Made by a program: the position numbers and the translations under genes. Below are positions 11,740 to 24,652 of a stretch of 64,000 bases of DNA, piece after piece. The stretch comes from Papio anubis (Eukaryota; Chordata; Mammalia; Primates; Cercopithecidae): assembly GCF_008728515.1 (NCBI RefSeq), contig NC_044981.1:110847702-110911701 (forward strand), read 5' to 3'. The stretch's first letter is position 1; every line of letters starts with the position of its first letter. Below the pieces are notes generated by a model. It was not told the origin of the DNA. It saw nothing but the letters and a program-made list of their open reading frames with translations, and searched no databases.

Positions 11740-12990
11740 AACAGGCATTGAAAGCGACATTGTCACCAGTCCAACCAAGATTACCTAAGTGAACCAGCAA
11801 GAAGCTAGCTCATTGTCACAAACTTTAAATACTAACATAAGCAGTATTCATTCAAAGTGTGTATGCAGAACTTTAATGCAGGGAATTTTAGTCATAATAA
11901 AACTTATGACTAAAGAATAACAAAAGGAAGGCTATGAGTATACTAGTGATACTAGTAATTCATTACACTAATCTCCTACATACAAAGAAGACTGTGCACA
12001 ATTTGGGTAATTCTATTATTTCTCCTATGTTTATTCTGATTTCCATTATTGAAATTTAATTTTATGTCTGTGGCTTCTAATACTTAAAAATTTGAACTTG
12101 TGCTTGGTGTATCTCATTAAATAATTTTTTCTATTAATTCATTTTATAGAATTTAAATAATTTTTTCCTATTAATTCATTTTATTGTATTTTGTAGAAGT
12201 ATTTGTCAGCAATGGACTGGAAATAAAGACAAAACTATTCTTCCCCAAAGATAGTTTGAAAAAAAATGCACATTCAGAGTTTAGGAAGGAGAATGGCAAA
12301 AGTCTTGAAATCATGTTCTAAGAGGAAACATTAAAAGAACTGGAACATTTATCCTGCAGATGTATTTAAATGCTTGGAAGACTCGTGTAGAAGGAGGATT
12401 AGGTTTCTCCTTCTCAGGCCCATGAGCCAATAGAATGGAACCTTCAGAGAAACATTTTACTTCAAATTGAAGAAGACCCACTTCAAATTGAAGAAGACCC
12501 TCTCCAAATCTGAGCTTTCCCCATGGCATCATCAACTGTGGAAAATTAGAATCCAGCTTAAGTTTGAAATTCTCAACACTGACCAAATCAGTACTAGCTG
12601 ACAACAGATTTAGCTGCCCAAGAGGCCAGTGTGTTCCTGGGCTTCACGACAGCCCTGCAGACACTCGCCCTGAACTGATCAGACGGTGCTTGAAGGACCA
12701 TCAACAGTTCCCATCTGGAAATTGCAAAAGGGACACAGCAAAATGGAATGTGCTCAGCATCACATGCTGAGATTAGACCCCTAATAAAAATAGTTATAGA
12801 ATCATGTTATTTAACATATGGATTTAACTGATTTTAAATTTTTAGAATGAACCTAAAGACAAACTACTGTACATTCTGTTACAGCTACAGAACAGAATGT
12901 AAACTTGGACAAGGCATATACAATAATATGATAAAAACCAGGAAGTATTATAGAAAGAAAAGGCTAAAAAATAAGAGGCATTAGAAGTTC
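11740..12990. other. Unassigned AT-rich intronic DNA with two small tandem duplications
   Basis: No transposon was recognised. A 21-bp exact tandem duplication lies at 12459-12500, and a looser duplication of 'ctattaattcatttta' at 12131 and 12168. Confidence 0.5.
12459..12500. repeat. 21-bp exact tandem duplication
   Basis: The unit 'acttcaaattgaagaagaccc' occurs twice head to tail with no mismatch. Each copy contains the inverted repeat cttcaa-attgaag. Confidence 0.95.
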
Positions 12991-12995
12991 TCAAG

Positions 12996-14635
12996 GGGTG
13001 GGGCTTCAAGATGACGGACTAGAGGCATCTATCAGCTGCCCCTCCACAAAGAAGAATAAAACAGCGAGTAGATAATCACAGTTTGAATAGATCATCAAAG
13101 ACAGAACATTGGAATTCAACAGAGAACTGACAGGAACTCCTAGGGCAAGGAAGGGAGGGAAGAGAAGCAGCCTGCTTGGTTGGCCAGGGATGGCTGGGAG
13201 CGCAGAGAAGCTCCCCAATGCAGGGAAAGGGGAGCGAGAGACCTGCAGCGTCCATATTCCCATCATGGATTCCTCCAGTCCCAGCCACCAGAGAGCCCCT
13301 CACAGGCCCAGAGACCAACATAGGGAGCTGTCTGCAGACCGCACAATGGCATTGCTCCAGAGAGGGAGCACAGACTGAATCCTAAACACCCCCCTGAGTC
13401 CTAGGCAGCTACAGCAAGATGCCATTTTGAGAGCCAGCCTCCACCAGACATCACCCTGCCTTGGGGCCCAACAGCCCGTGCATCTCCACATCCCAGGAGC
13501 CCCACTGCCATACCCCACCTGCAGCTGCTGCTTCAGCTGGCTGTTGCTGTCAGGGCCAAAGCCAAGCCACTGCAGCAATCCCAGCCCACTAACAGCAGGC
13601 CACCATCGCACATTTACAAGTGTCCCAAGGACAGGCTCCCCAACGCATAGGTGCCAACTGGGGCCAAAGCATGTGCTCCGCAGCTGCCCTCCTACAGCTG
13701 CAGCCACTAAAAGCAATCCCACCTTCTCCAGCAGCAGGGCCCCACTGCAGCTACCACCTTCTCCATCAAAGCACTCCACCAGGAGTCCAGGAATCACCCG
13801 ACCCTTGCACATCACAACCGGTACCGATAGGCACCACCAGGGAGTCTGAGGACAGGCTCACCTGGATTTGCTCTGCCCCTACCCCCATCCCAGAGCATGA
13901 AAACACCATCCGGGGACTTGGGGATTACTCTGCCACATCCACCATCATTAGCACCCAAGCACTTCTACCAGGGACCTGAAGATGGACTCACTCACCCTGT
14001 TGCTACCACCACAGATGGCACCATCCACACACACAACCTGCAGGGGCAGGGCCTGACCTGCCCAGCCATCACAGCCACTGCCAACACCAGCACAGACAGC
14101 TTGAGAGCCAAAGCATTGTCCCATGACTGCTATTATGATAGCCCATGCCACACTGCTGCCCAGGGACCAAAAGACCCACCTGCTACTGCCACTGCCAGTA
14201 TAGACCTGCCGAGACCTCCTAAGACCAGTGCAAGCAAATGCCACCCTGGGGCCTAAGGACAGGCACTCTTGGCCCACTGCTGTTCCCACCAGGGCCTGAG
14301 GACTGGCCCACCTGGTACCCCTGTCCCCAGCAAAACTTCCCACAACTCCACCAACAACCACACCCTAAGCTCCTGAGGAAATAACAGACACCAATGGCAC
14401 TATTTACAGCTAAACAAATTAGGAAACTGCACTGCTGCACACATCCAAAATCAGAGCCAAAGTGTCCTACCCAACCAACATCATAGATGCATCTCCAGGA
14501 AAACATCCTCCCCTACAAAAGCAAACCCAAAATATTGGAAGAAGTGACTGTCACACCAGATGCACAGATGCCAACATAAAGACACAAGAGACTTGAAAAA
14601 GCAAGGAAATATGATGCCTCCAAAGGAGCGCAATA
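12996..14635 (+). mobile_element. Old primate L1 5'UTR (first of two)
   Basis: Begins with the L1 start signature 'ggcttcaagatgacggactag' and continues as a GC-richer, CCA-rich leader. It ends near 14,600 in a sequence resembling the beginning of an old L1 ORF1 ('aagacacaagagacttgaaaaagcaagg...atgatgcctccaaagga'). Open frames here (up to 171 codons) are chance products of the composition. Confidence 0.7.
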
Positions 14636-16056
14636 GGACTCTCCAAGATGGCGGACTAGGGACATTGAAAGCCAGTTCTCCTCAGAAAGAAGATCAAAGT
14701 TACTAGTGAATGGACAAATTCTGAATGGAAAACTGAAGGAAATGAATCAGGACCTGTCAGAGTGCCCACAGGAAGAAGCTGGGTTGCAGAAAAAGAAAGC
14801 CACAAGAGTCTGGCAGAGATTGACCCCCGAGAAACTCAGAGCCCCACAGAAAGGGTAGGTGGGAGGATTTCTCTGCTCCACTCACCTCTCTGACAATCCC
14901 TTGACTCTTAAACTGCTGGTGAGCCCCTCTGCCCTTGTGATCCAGGGCAACACTATTGGGAGCAATCTGAGAACTTCCCAAGTACAGAGAACTTAGTGGC
15001 CAGCTCACGTAGGCATACTCACACTCCCCTCACACCTGAGCTGAGACCATGGGCGTCATACTGGTCATGCACCCATAGTGGGAAACGGTCCTGCCCAGGG
15101 ACTCTTCACCCCTGAGTCACCACTAGATCTCTTGCAAACATTCCCCACAACCCATTCCGACTTTGGCAGGTGCAGGGGACTGGTAGGCCCCAAGGAGCTG
15201 CTGGATCCCTGGAGATTTAACCCTCAACATGGGATACCTCTAAGGGAGAGGGGAGCATAGCCCACCAAGTCCCTGTTGGGACAAAGGAAACACAGGTAAG
15301 GTGCCAAGTACTAAAGGAGGCAGTCCCATAGCCATGGAAGATACGTAGAGAGGAGTCATCTCCACCCCACTTATGCAGTTATGGACACAAGAGTGGTTCT
15401 TCCCACCAGGGGCCAGTGAGCACATACTTGGACACAGCATTTTTTGTGCTCTTCACAGTGGCTCTACCATGCTAAAAGTGAGCCCTATGCTGCTCAGGCT
15501 TTTACGAAGGGCAGAGACCACCTCCCCTTCCCTACACAGAATGGAACCATCCCGGAAATGGAGGACAGACAAACCATGAAAGTACCTGCTCTGGTCTGGG
15601 GGAAGAGACTCTCCCCTGAGCCCATTTTGGTGGTAGTCATCAGAGGGGCATACTGGTGGCCTGCAGTCACATTGTGGCCAAAAACCAAAGGACTAAGCCA
15701 TTATGAAATCAAAGTCTCAAGCCCTGCAACAGGGATTTGATAGGGAAGCAAATCACATTTCTGCTGGCTCAGGTCAAAGAGCAAGGACACTCCCCAGCCC
15801 CTCCCCTAAGGCCTTAGCACACCTACACCCCAACACCATCTCTTCCCACCCACCCCTCCTCAAAAACACGTCAAGGCATCTGCTTTCACTGGACATCAGC
15901 CTACCTGCCAGCTCTTACTCTTAAGCAACATTCACTGGACTGCAGTTTCAACTGCACTACCAAATACAAAATCTACTACCAGAAGGGCTTAGTGCTAGTC
16001 CACAAAATAAACCCCCCAGGACCTCTGCACCCCCAGTCCTACAGAAGATAGAATAC

Positions 16057-16105
16057 CTAAACAGGAGAAAGAATTTCAGATCTTGACAACCAGTCCTTCT
16101 AATTA
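16057..16105 (+). repeat. 49-bp duplicate, copy 1
   Basis: Matches 16605-16653 at 45 of 49 positions, 548 bases apart. The second copy is in frame with ORF1; this one lies in the 5'UTR-like part. Confidence 0.85.
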
Positions 16106-16604
16106 GTTCTTACAGCCAAAATACAGCCCCCTGAAAGCATCCAGAAATGAAGCCAAATGATCACACATAACATATATCACAGCCATACCCCTAAGAGAAA
16201 AAAAGAATTTAAAAAAGAAAGTCCCATTCAAACAATAGCAAATTCAAAAATAAGAAGCAACATCTCCCTGAGAGGAGAAGGACTCATTGCAAGAACTCCA
16301 GCAGTACAAAAAGCCAGAGTGTTTTGACACCTCCAAAGCATTGCACTAGCTCTCTCACAATGGATCTTAATCAGAACAAAATATCTGAAATGAGAGATAA
16401 AGAATTCAAAATATGGATTTCAAGGAAAGTCAGTAACATCTAAGAGACATTTGAAATCCATTATCAAAAAAAAAACCAGAAAAATGATTCAGGATATGAA
16501 AGACTAGATCCCATATTAAGAAAAAAAAAAATAGAACTGTTCAAATTGAAAAAAATCACCAAAGTAATTTCAAAATAATGTTAGAGCTTTAACAATAGTC
16601 TACA

Positions 16605-16653
16605 CTAAACAGAAGAAAGAATTTTAGATCTTGACAACCAGTCTTTCTGATTA
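16605..16653 (+). repeat. 49-bp duplicate, copy 2
   Basis: Contains 'agatcttgacaaccagtc', as in copy 1 at 16057-16105. It is followed by normal L1 ORF1 sequence. Confidence 0.85.
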
Positions 16654-17568
16654 ACCCAGTCAGACATAAATAAAATTTTAAAAATAATTTTAAAAATGAA
16701 CAGAGTTTTTGAGAAATATGGCTTTGACCAAATCTTCACAAACCTTCAACTTATTGGCATTCCTGAAAGAGAAGATGAAAGAGTAGTATACAACTTGGAA
16801 AACCGATTTGAGGGAATAATTCAGAAATTTTTCCCTAATCTTGCTAGAGAGATTGACATCCAGGTTCAAGAAATTTAGAGAACTCCTATGAGATAGTATA
16901 TAAGAAGACCATTCCCAAGGCATATAGTCATCAGACTATCCAAGGTTATTTAGAAAGAAAAAATCTTAGAGGCCCCTAGAAAAAAGGGCAAAGTTACCTA
17001 TAGAGGAAAACCCATTAAATTAATGGTAGACTTCTCAGTAGAAACTTCACAAGCCAGAAGAGATTGAGGTCCTATTTTCAGCCTCCTTAAAAGAAAAAAA
17101 TTGCCAGCCAAGAATTTATTACAAAACTAAGCTTCATGAATGGAGAAATACGGTCTTTCCCAGACAAGCAAACACTAAGAGAATTTATCACCACCAGACC
17201 AGACCTACAAGAAACGCTCAAAGGAGTTCTAAACACGGAAATGAAAGAATAATACTTGAGACCATAAAAGCACACATAAGTACAAAGTTCACAAACCCTA
17301 TGAAGCAATTATACAATTAAGACTACAAGGCAGACCAAGATTCAAATTCAGGAAATACAGAGAACACCACAAAGATACTCCTTGAGAAGAGCAACTCCAA
17401 GACACATAATTGTCAGATTCACCAAAGTTGAAATGAAGGAAAAAATGTTAAGGGCAGCCAGAGAGAAAGGTCAGGTTACACACAAAGGGAAGCCCATCAG
17501 ACTAACAGCAGATCTCTCAGCAGAAACTCTCCAAGCCAGAAGAGAGTGGGGGTGAACATTCAACATTC

Positions 17569-17874
17569 CTTTTTTTTTTTTTTTTTTTTTTTGAGACGGA
17601 GTCTTGCTCTGTCACCCAGGCTGGAGTGCAGTGGCCGGATCTCAGCTCACTGCAAGCTCCACCTCTCGGGTTTACGCCATTCTCCTGCTTCAGCCTCCCG
17701 AGTAGCCGGGACTACAGGCGCCCGCCACCGCGCCCGGCTAGTTTTTTGTATTTTTTAGTAGAGACGGGGTTTCACCATGTTAGCCAGGATGGTCTCGATC
17801 TCCTGACCTCGTGATCCGCCCGTCTCGGCCTCCCAAAGTGCAGGGATTACAGGCTTGAGCCACCGCGCCCGGCC
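17569..17874 (-). mobile_element. AluY, Old World monkey lineage
   Basis: Full-length, low divergence. Reading its own strand it has 'ggctcaagcctgtaatcc' and 'gagatccggccactgcactcc', variants typical of cercopithecid AluY. Perfect duplications 'tcaacattc' at 17560-17568 and 17875-17883 flank it. Confidence 0.93.
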
Positions 17875-18161
17875 TCAACATTCTTAAAGAAAAGAATTTT
17901 CAACCCAGAATTTCATATCCAGCCAAACTAAGTTTCATAAGTGAAGGAGAAATAAAATCCTTTACAGACAAGCAAACGCTTAGAGATTTTGTCACCACCA
18001 GGCCTGCCCTACAAGAGATCCTGAAGGAAGCACTAAACATGGAAAGGAACAACAGGTACCAGCCATTGCAAAAACATGTCAAAATGTAAAGTCCATCGAT
18101 GCTAGGAAGAAACTGCATCAACTAGCGTGCAAAATAACCAGCTAATATCATAACGACAGGA

Positions 18162-21100
18162 TCAAGTTAACACATAGCAATATTAACCTTAAATGTAAAT
18201 GGACTAAATGGTCCAATTAAAAGACACAGACTGGCAAATTGGATAAAAAGTCAAGACCCATCAGTTTGCTGTATTCAGGAGACCCATCTCACATGCAGAG
18301 ACACACATAGGCTCAAAATAAAGGGATGGAGGAAGATCTACCAAGCAAATGGAAAATGAAAAAAAGCAGGGGTTGCAATCCTAGTCTCTGATAAAGCAGA
18401 CTTTAAACCATCAAAGATCAAAAGAGACAAAGAAGGCCATTACATAATGGTAAAGGGATCAATTCATCACGAAGAGCTAACTATCCTAAATATATATGCA
18501 CCCAATATAGGAGCACCCAGATTCATAAAGCAAGTCCTTAGAGAATTACAAAGCGACTTAGACTCCCATACAATAATAATGGGAGACTTTAACACCCCGC
18601 TGTCAACATTAGACAGATCAATGAGACAGAAAGTTAACAAGGATATTCAGGAATTGAACTCAACTCTGCACCAAGTGGAACTAATAGACATCTACAGAAC
18701 TCTCCACCCCAAATCAACAGAATATACATTCTTCTCAGCACCACATCACACTTATTCCACAATTGACCACATAGTTGGAAGTAAAGCACTCCTCAGCAAA
18801 CGTAAAAAACAAAAATTATAACAAACTGTCTCTCAGACCACAGAGTAATTAAACTAGAACTCAGGACTAAGAAACTCAATCAAAATCACTCAACTATATG
18901 GAAACTGAACAACCTGCTCCTGAATGACTACTGGGTACATAACGAAATGAAGGCAGAAATAAAGATGTTCTTTGAAACTAATGAGAACAAAGCTACAACA
19001 TACCAGAATCTCTGGGACACATTTAAAGCAGTGTGTAGAGGGAAATTTATAGCACTAAATACCCACAAGAGAAAGCTGGAAAGATCTAAAATTGACACCC
19101 TAACATCACGATTAAAAGAACTAGAGAAGCAAGAGCAAACACATTCAAAAGCTAGCAGAAGGCAAGAAATAACTAAGATCAGAGCAGAACTGAAGGAGAC
19201 AGAGACACAAAAAACCCTCCAAAAACTCAATGAATCCAGGAGCTGGTTTTTTGAAAAGACCAACAAAATTGATAGACCGCTAGCAAGACTAATAAAGAAG
19301 AAAAGAGAGAAGAATCAAATAGATGCAATAAAAAATGGTAAAGAGGATATCACCACCGACCCCACAGAAATACAAACTACCATCAGAGAATACTATAAAC
19401 ACCTCTACGCAAATAAACTAGAAAACCTAGAAAAAATGGATAATTTCCTGGACACTTACACTCTCCCAAGACTAAACCATGAAGAAGCTGAATTCCTGAA
19501 TAGACCAATAGCAGGCTCTGAAATTGAGGCAATAATTAATAGCCTACCAACCAAAAAAAGTCCAGGACCAGACAGATTCACAGCCAAATTCTACCAGAGG
19601 TACAAGGAGGAGTTGGTACCATTCCTTCTAAAACTATTCCAATCAATAGAAAAAGAGGGAATCCTCCCTAACTCATTTTATGAGGCCAACATCAGCCTGA
19701 TACCAAAGCCTGACAGAGACACAACAAAAAAAGAGAATTTTAGACCAATATCCCTGATGAACATCGATGCAAAAATCCTCAATAAAATACTGGCAAACCT
19801 TATCCAGCAGCACATCAAAAAGCTTATCCACCATGATCAAGTGGGCTTCATCCCTGGGATGCAAGGCTGGTTCAACATTCGCAAATCAATAAACATAATC
19901 CAGCATATAAACAGAACCAAAGACAAAAGCCACATGATTATCTCAATAGATGCAGAAAAGGCCTTCGACAAAATTCAACAGCCCTTCATGCTAAAAATGC
20001 TCAATAAATTCGGTATTGATGGAACGTATCTCAAAATTATAAGAGTTATTTATGACAAACCCACAGCCAATATCATACTGAATGGGCAAAAACTGGAAAA
20101 ATGCCCTTTGAAAACTGGCACAAGACAGGGATGCCCTCTCTCACCACTCCTATTCAACATAGTGTTGGAAGTTCTGGCTAGGCCAATCAGGAAAGAGAAA
20201 GAAATAAAGGGTATTCAGTTAGGAAAAGAAGAAGTCAAATTGTCCCTGTTTGCAGATGACATGATTGTATATTTAGAAAACCCCATTGTCTCAGCCCAAA
20301 ATCTCCTTAAACTGATAAGCAACTTCAGCAAAGTCTCAGGATACAAAATCACTGTGCAAAAATCACAAGCATTCTTATACACCAGTAACAGACAAACAGA
20401 GAGCCAAATCATGAATGAACTCCCATTCACAATACCTTCAAAGAGAATAAAATACCTAGGAATCCAACTTACAAGGGATGTAAAGGACCTCTTCAAGGAG
20501 AACTACAAACCACTGCTCAGTGAAATAAAAGAGGACACAAACAAATGGAAGAACATACCATGATCATGGATAGGAAGAATCAATATTGTGAAAATGGCCA
20601 TACTGCCCAAAGTAATTTATAGATTCAATGCCATCCCCATTAAGCTACCAATGACTTTCTTCACAGAATTGGAAAAAACTGCTTTAAAGTTCATATGGAA
20701 CCAAAAAAGAGCCCGCATTGCCAAGACAATCCTAAGCCAAAAGAACAAAGCTGGAGGCATCACGCTACCTGACTTCAAACTATACTACAAGGCTACAGTA
20801 ACCAAAACAGCATGGTACTGGTAGCAAAACAGAGATATAGACCAATGGAACAGAACAGAGCCCTCAGAAATAATACCAAACATCTACAGCCATCTGATCT
20901 TTGACAAACCTGACAAAAACAAGAAATGGGGAAAGGATTCCCTATTTAATAAATGGTGCTGGGAAAATTGGCTAGCCATAAGTAGAAAGCTGAAAATGGA
21001 TCCTTTCCTTACTCCTTATATGAAAATTAAAACCATAACAACCATAAAAACCATAAACCATAAAAACCCTAGAAGAAAACCTAGGTAATACCATTCAGGA

Positions 21101-22000
21101 CATAGGCATGGGTAAGGACTTCATGTCTAAAACACCAAAAGCAACGGCAACAAAAGCCAAAATTGACAAATGGGATCTAATTAAACTAAAGAGCTTCTGT
21201 ACAGCAAAAGAAACTACCATCAGAGCGAACAGGCAACCTACAGAATGGGAGAAAATTTTTGCAATCTACTCATCTGACAAAGGGCTAATATCCAGAACCT
21301 ATAAAGAAATCAATCAAATTTACAAGAAAAAAACAAACAACCCCATCAAAAAGTGGGCAAAGGATATGAACAGACACTTCTCAAAAGAAGACATTCATAC
21401 AGCCAACAGATACATAAAAAAATGCTCATTATCACTGGCCATCAGAGAAATGCAAATCAAAACCACAATGAGATACCCTCTCACACTAGTTAGAATGGCA
21501 ATCATTAAAAAATCAGGAAACAACAGGTGCTGGAGAGGATGTGGAGAAATAGGAACACTTTTACACTGTTGATGGGACTGTAAAGTAGTTCAACCATTGT
21601 GGAAAACAGTGTGGCGATTCCTCAAGGATCTAGAACTAGAAATACCATTTGACCCAGCCATCCCATTACTGGGTATATACCCAAAGGATTACAAGTCATG
21701 CTGCTCTAAAGACACATGCACACGTATGTTTATTGCGGCACTATTCACAGTAGCAAAGACTTGGAATCAACCCAAATGTCCATCAGTGACAGACTGGATT
21801 AAGAAAACGTGGCACATATACACCATGGAATACTATGCAGCCATAAAAAAGGATGAGTTCGTGTCCTTTGTAGGGACATGGATGCAGCTGGAAACCATCA
21901 TTCTCAGCAAACTATCACAAGAACAGAAAACCAAATACCGCATGTTCTCACTCATAGGTGGGAATTGAACAATGAGATCACTTGGACACAGGAAGGGGAG
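18162..22000 (+). pseudogene. L1 ORF2 relic (endonuclease-reverse transcriptase)
   Basis: The endonuclease part spans about 18,170-18,930: an open piece at 18447-18821 has the GDFN motif (about 18,581) and IDHI near its end. The reverse transcriptase part is open for 538 codons (18947-20563) and retains PISLMN, QGCPLSPLLFN and the catalytic FADD (20249-20260). A TGA at 20561-20563 interrupts it, then further open pieces (20588-20824, 21108-21572, 21597-21968) carry the C-terminal domain, including a Cys-rich stretch. ORF2 normally encodes about 1,275 residues, so four or more lesions separate the parts. It is a retrotransposon relic, not a host gene. Confidence 0.9.
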
Positions 22001-22210
22001 CATCACACACCGGGTCCTATTGTGGGGAGTGTGGAGGGGGGAGGGATAGCATTAGGAGATATACCTAATGTAAATGATGAGTTAATGGGTGCAGCACACT
22101 AACATGGCACATGTATATATATGTAACAAACCTGCACCTTGTGCACATGTACCCTAGAACTTAAAGTATAATTTTAAAAAAAAGGTAAAAAAGACAAAAA
22201 GAAAAAAAAA

Positions 22211-22392
22211 AGACAGTTCCCTCATGGGGAGGGGAGAGAGGGAGGGTGACAAGGGCTGAAAAACTGCCTGTTGGGTCTTTGCTGAGTACCTAGATGATGG
22301 ATTCATTCGTACCCAAACCCCAGGGTCACAATATACCCATGAAACAAATCTGCACATGTACCCCCTGAATCTAATTATAAAATTTTAAAAAG
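22211..22392 (+). mobile_element. L1 3'-end fragment
   Basis: 'ggggagagagggagggtgacaaggg...gcacatgtaccccctgaatc' is the terminal sequence of another L1 subfamily, ending in an A-rich tail just before 'aagactacaaagc'. Confidence 0.7.
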
Positions 22393-22649
22393 ACTACAAA
22401 GCACTATAGTCAATCATAATTTAACTGTACATTTTAAAATAACTAAAAGAATATAATTGGATTGTTTGTAACACAAAGAAAAAATACTTGAGGGGATGGA
22501 TATCACTATTCTTCATGATATGATTATTACATATTGCATGGCTGTATCAAAATATCTCATGTACACCATAAATACACACACCCACTATGCACCCACAGAA
22601 TTTTTTTTAATTTTAATAAATAAAAATTAAAATATTTTTTACTTTAAAA
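22393..22649 (+). mobile_element. Old L1 3'UTR fragment
   Basis: It contains 'ggattgtttgtaacacaaag', 'gcttgaggggatgga'-like words and 'catgtacaccataaatacac', typical of L1MA/MB 3' ends. It lies between two copies of the word 'gactacaaagca' (22392 and 22653 regions), so it is probably a short 5'-truncated insertion. Confidence 0.65.
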
Positions 22650-24344
22650 AAGGACTACAAAGCAACTAGTTTACAACACTATGACAGAAACAAAAACTCA
22701 CATATCAACAGTAATTTTGACCATAAATGGCCTAAATGCTCCACTTAAAAGATGTAGAGTGGTAAATTGGATTAAAAAACAAGACTCTACGTTCTCTTTC
22801 CTCTAGAGACCCATCTTGCATGTAATAACAGACACAGGCTTAAAGTAAAAGGATGGAGAAATATCTATCACACAAATGGAAAACAGAAAAGAGCAAAAGT
22901 TGCCATTCTTGTATCAGATAAAACAAAATTTAAACCTACAACAGTAAGAAGAAAAAGAAAAGAACTACATGATGATAAAGGGCTCAATTCAACAAGATTT
23001 AACTATCCTAAATATATATACACACAGTATCAGAGCACCCAGATTTATAAAATACTACAATTAATAGATCTAAGAAAAGAGACAGCCATACAATAATCAT
23101 GGAAACTTCAACACCACACTGACAGCAATAGGCAGATCATTAAGTCAGAAAACTCACAAAGAAGCTCTGGACTTAAACTGGACCTTCAACAAAATGGACC
23201 TCACAGACATCTACAGAATACTGCACCCCACAACCACAGAATGTACATTTTTTCTCATCTGCAAACAGAACATTCTAACATTGAACACATGCCTCAGTCA
23301 TAAAGCAAGTCTCAATACATTTAAAAATAAACTGAATCATATCAAGTATCTTCTCTGACCACAGTGAAATAAAATTAGAAATCAACACCACGAAAACCTC
23401 CCAAAACCACACAAGCACATGGAAACTAAACAACCTGCTTCTTAACGACTTTTGAGTAAACAACGAGATTAAAGCACAATTTAAAAATTCATTGAATCAA
23501 ATTAAAATAAAGATACAACATATCAAAACCTCTGGGATACAGCAAAAGTAGTGTTAAGAGGAAAGTTTATAGTGCTAAATGCATACATCAAAAACACAGA
23601 AAGATCTCAAATTAACAACCTAACATCACACCTAATGGAACTACAAAAACAAGAACAAATTCAACCCAAAGCTAATAGAAGAAATAACTAAGATCAGAAC
23701 AGAACTAAATAAAATTCAGAACCAAAAAAATATAAAAGGATGAACAAAATGAAAAGTTTCTTTTTTGAAAGGATAAACCAAATTGACAGACCACTAGTCA
23801 AGTTAATCAAGAAAAAAAGAAGAACTAGAGAAGCACAATCAGAAATGACAAAGGTGACATTACAACTGATACCACAGAAACACAAAAGATCCTCAGAGAT
23901 GACTATGAACATCTCTATGTGTCTGAAAATCCTAGTCAGAGAAATCAGACAAGAGAAAGAAATAAATGACATCCAAATTGGAAAAGAGAAAGTTAAATTG
24001 TCCCTCTTTGCAAACAACATGATCTTATATTTAGGAAAACCAAAAGACTCCAAAAAAACCTCTTAAAAACTTATAAGTAAATTCAGTAAAGTAGCAGAAT
24101 ACAAAATAAACATCCAAAAATCAGTAGTGTTTCTATACACTAACAATGAACTACCTGAAAAAGAAATCAAGAAGGTAATCCCATTTACAATAGCTACAAA
24201 AACATAAAATAATTTATAAATTTAACCAAGGAAGTGAAAGACTTCTACAAGGAAAACTACAAAACCCTGATGAAAGAAATTAAAGAAGACACAAACAAAT
24301 GAAAAGACATCTCATGCTCATGGATCAGAATAATTAATGTTGTT

Positions 24345-24652
24345 GGCTGCACATAGTGGCTTATGCCTATAATCCCAGCACTTTGGGAGGTCAGTGCAGG
24401 TGGATCATTTGAGGCCAGGAGTTCAAGACCAGCCTGGCCAACATGGCAAAACCCTGTCTCTACTAAAAATACAAAAATTAGCCAGGCATGGTGGCATGCG
24501 CCTGTAGTCCCAGCTACTCAGGAAGCTGGGCACGAGAATCACTTGAACCTGGGAGGTGGAAGTTGCAGTGAGCCAAGATCACACCACTGCACTCTAGCCT
24601 GGGAGTCAGAGCAAGATTCTGTCTCAAAAAAAAAAGAAAGAAAGAAAAGATA
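24345..24652 (+). mobile_element. Alu, full length
   Basis: Flanked by perfect 'aattaatgttgtt' (24332-24344 and 24653-24665). Inserted into the old L1 ORF2. Confidence 0.95.

Larger units (their letters stand above)
14636..17330 (+). mobile_element. Second old L1: 5'UTR and degraded ORF1
   Basis: A second L1 start signature, 'ctccaagatggcggactag', lies at 14,641. The 5'UTR runs to about 16,330. Degraded ORF1 follows: an open piece at 16696-16878 shows the RRM-region words LIGIPERE and FPNLAREI, and the C-terminal domain pattern continues to about 17,260 with stops. The element is split at about 17,330 by younger L1 insertions and resumes at about 22,650. Confidence 0.75.
17334..22210 (+). 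mobile_element. Younger primate L1 (L1PA-like), 5'-truncated
   Basis: It starts inside the ORF1 C-terminal domain and runs through ORF2 and the 3'UTR to '...gtaccctagaacttaaagtataatttt' plus an A-rich tail. Much closer to modern L1PA than its neighbours. An Old World monkey AluY interrupts it at 17569-17874. The truncation at ORF1 and stops in ORF2 make it inactive. Confidence 0.88.

Noticed and set aside
13300..13849. Overlapping 171- and 140-codon open frames on both strands
   Set aside because: They lie in a CCA/GCC-rich old L1 leader. The open frames on both strands reflect composition, with no splice logic or known domain.
15444..15924. Plus-strand ORFs in the second L1 leader
   Set aside because: No similarity to L1 ORF0/ORF1 or any host protein; leader composition explains them.
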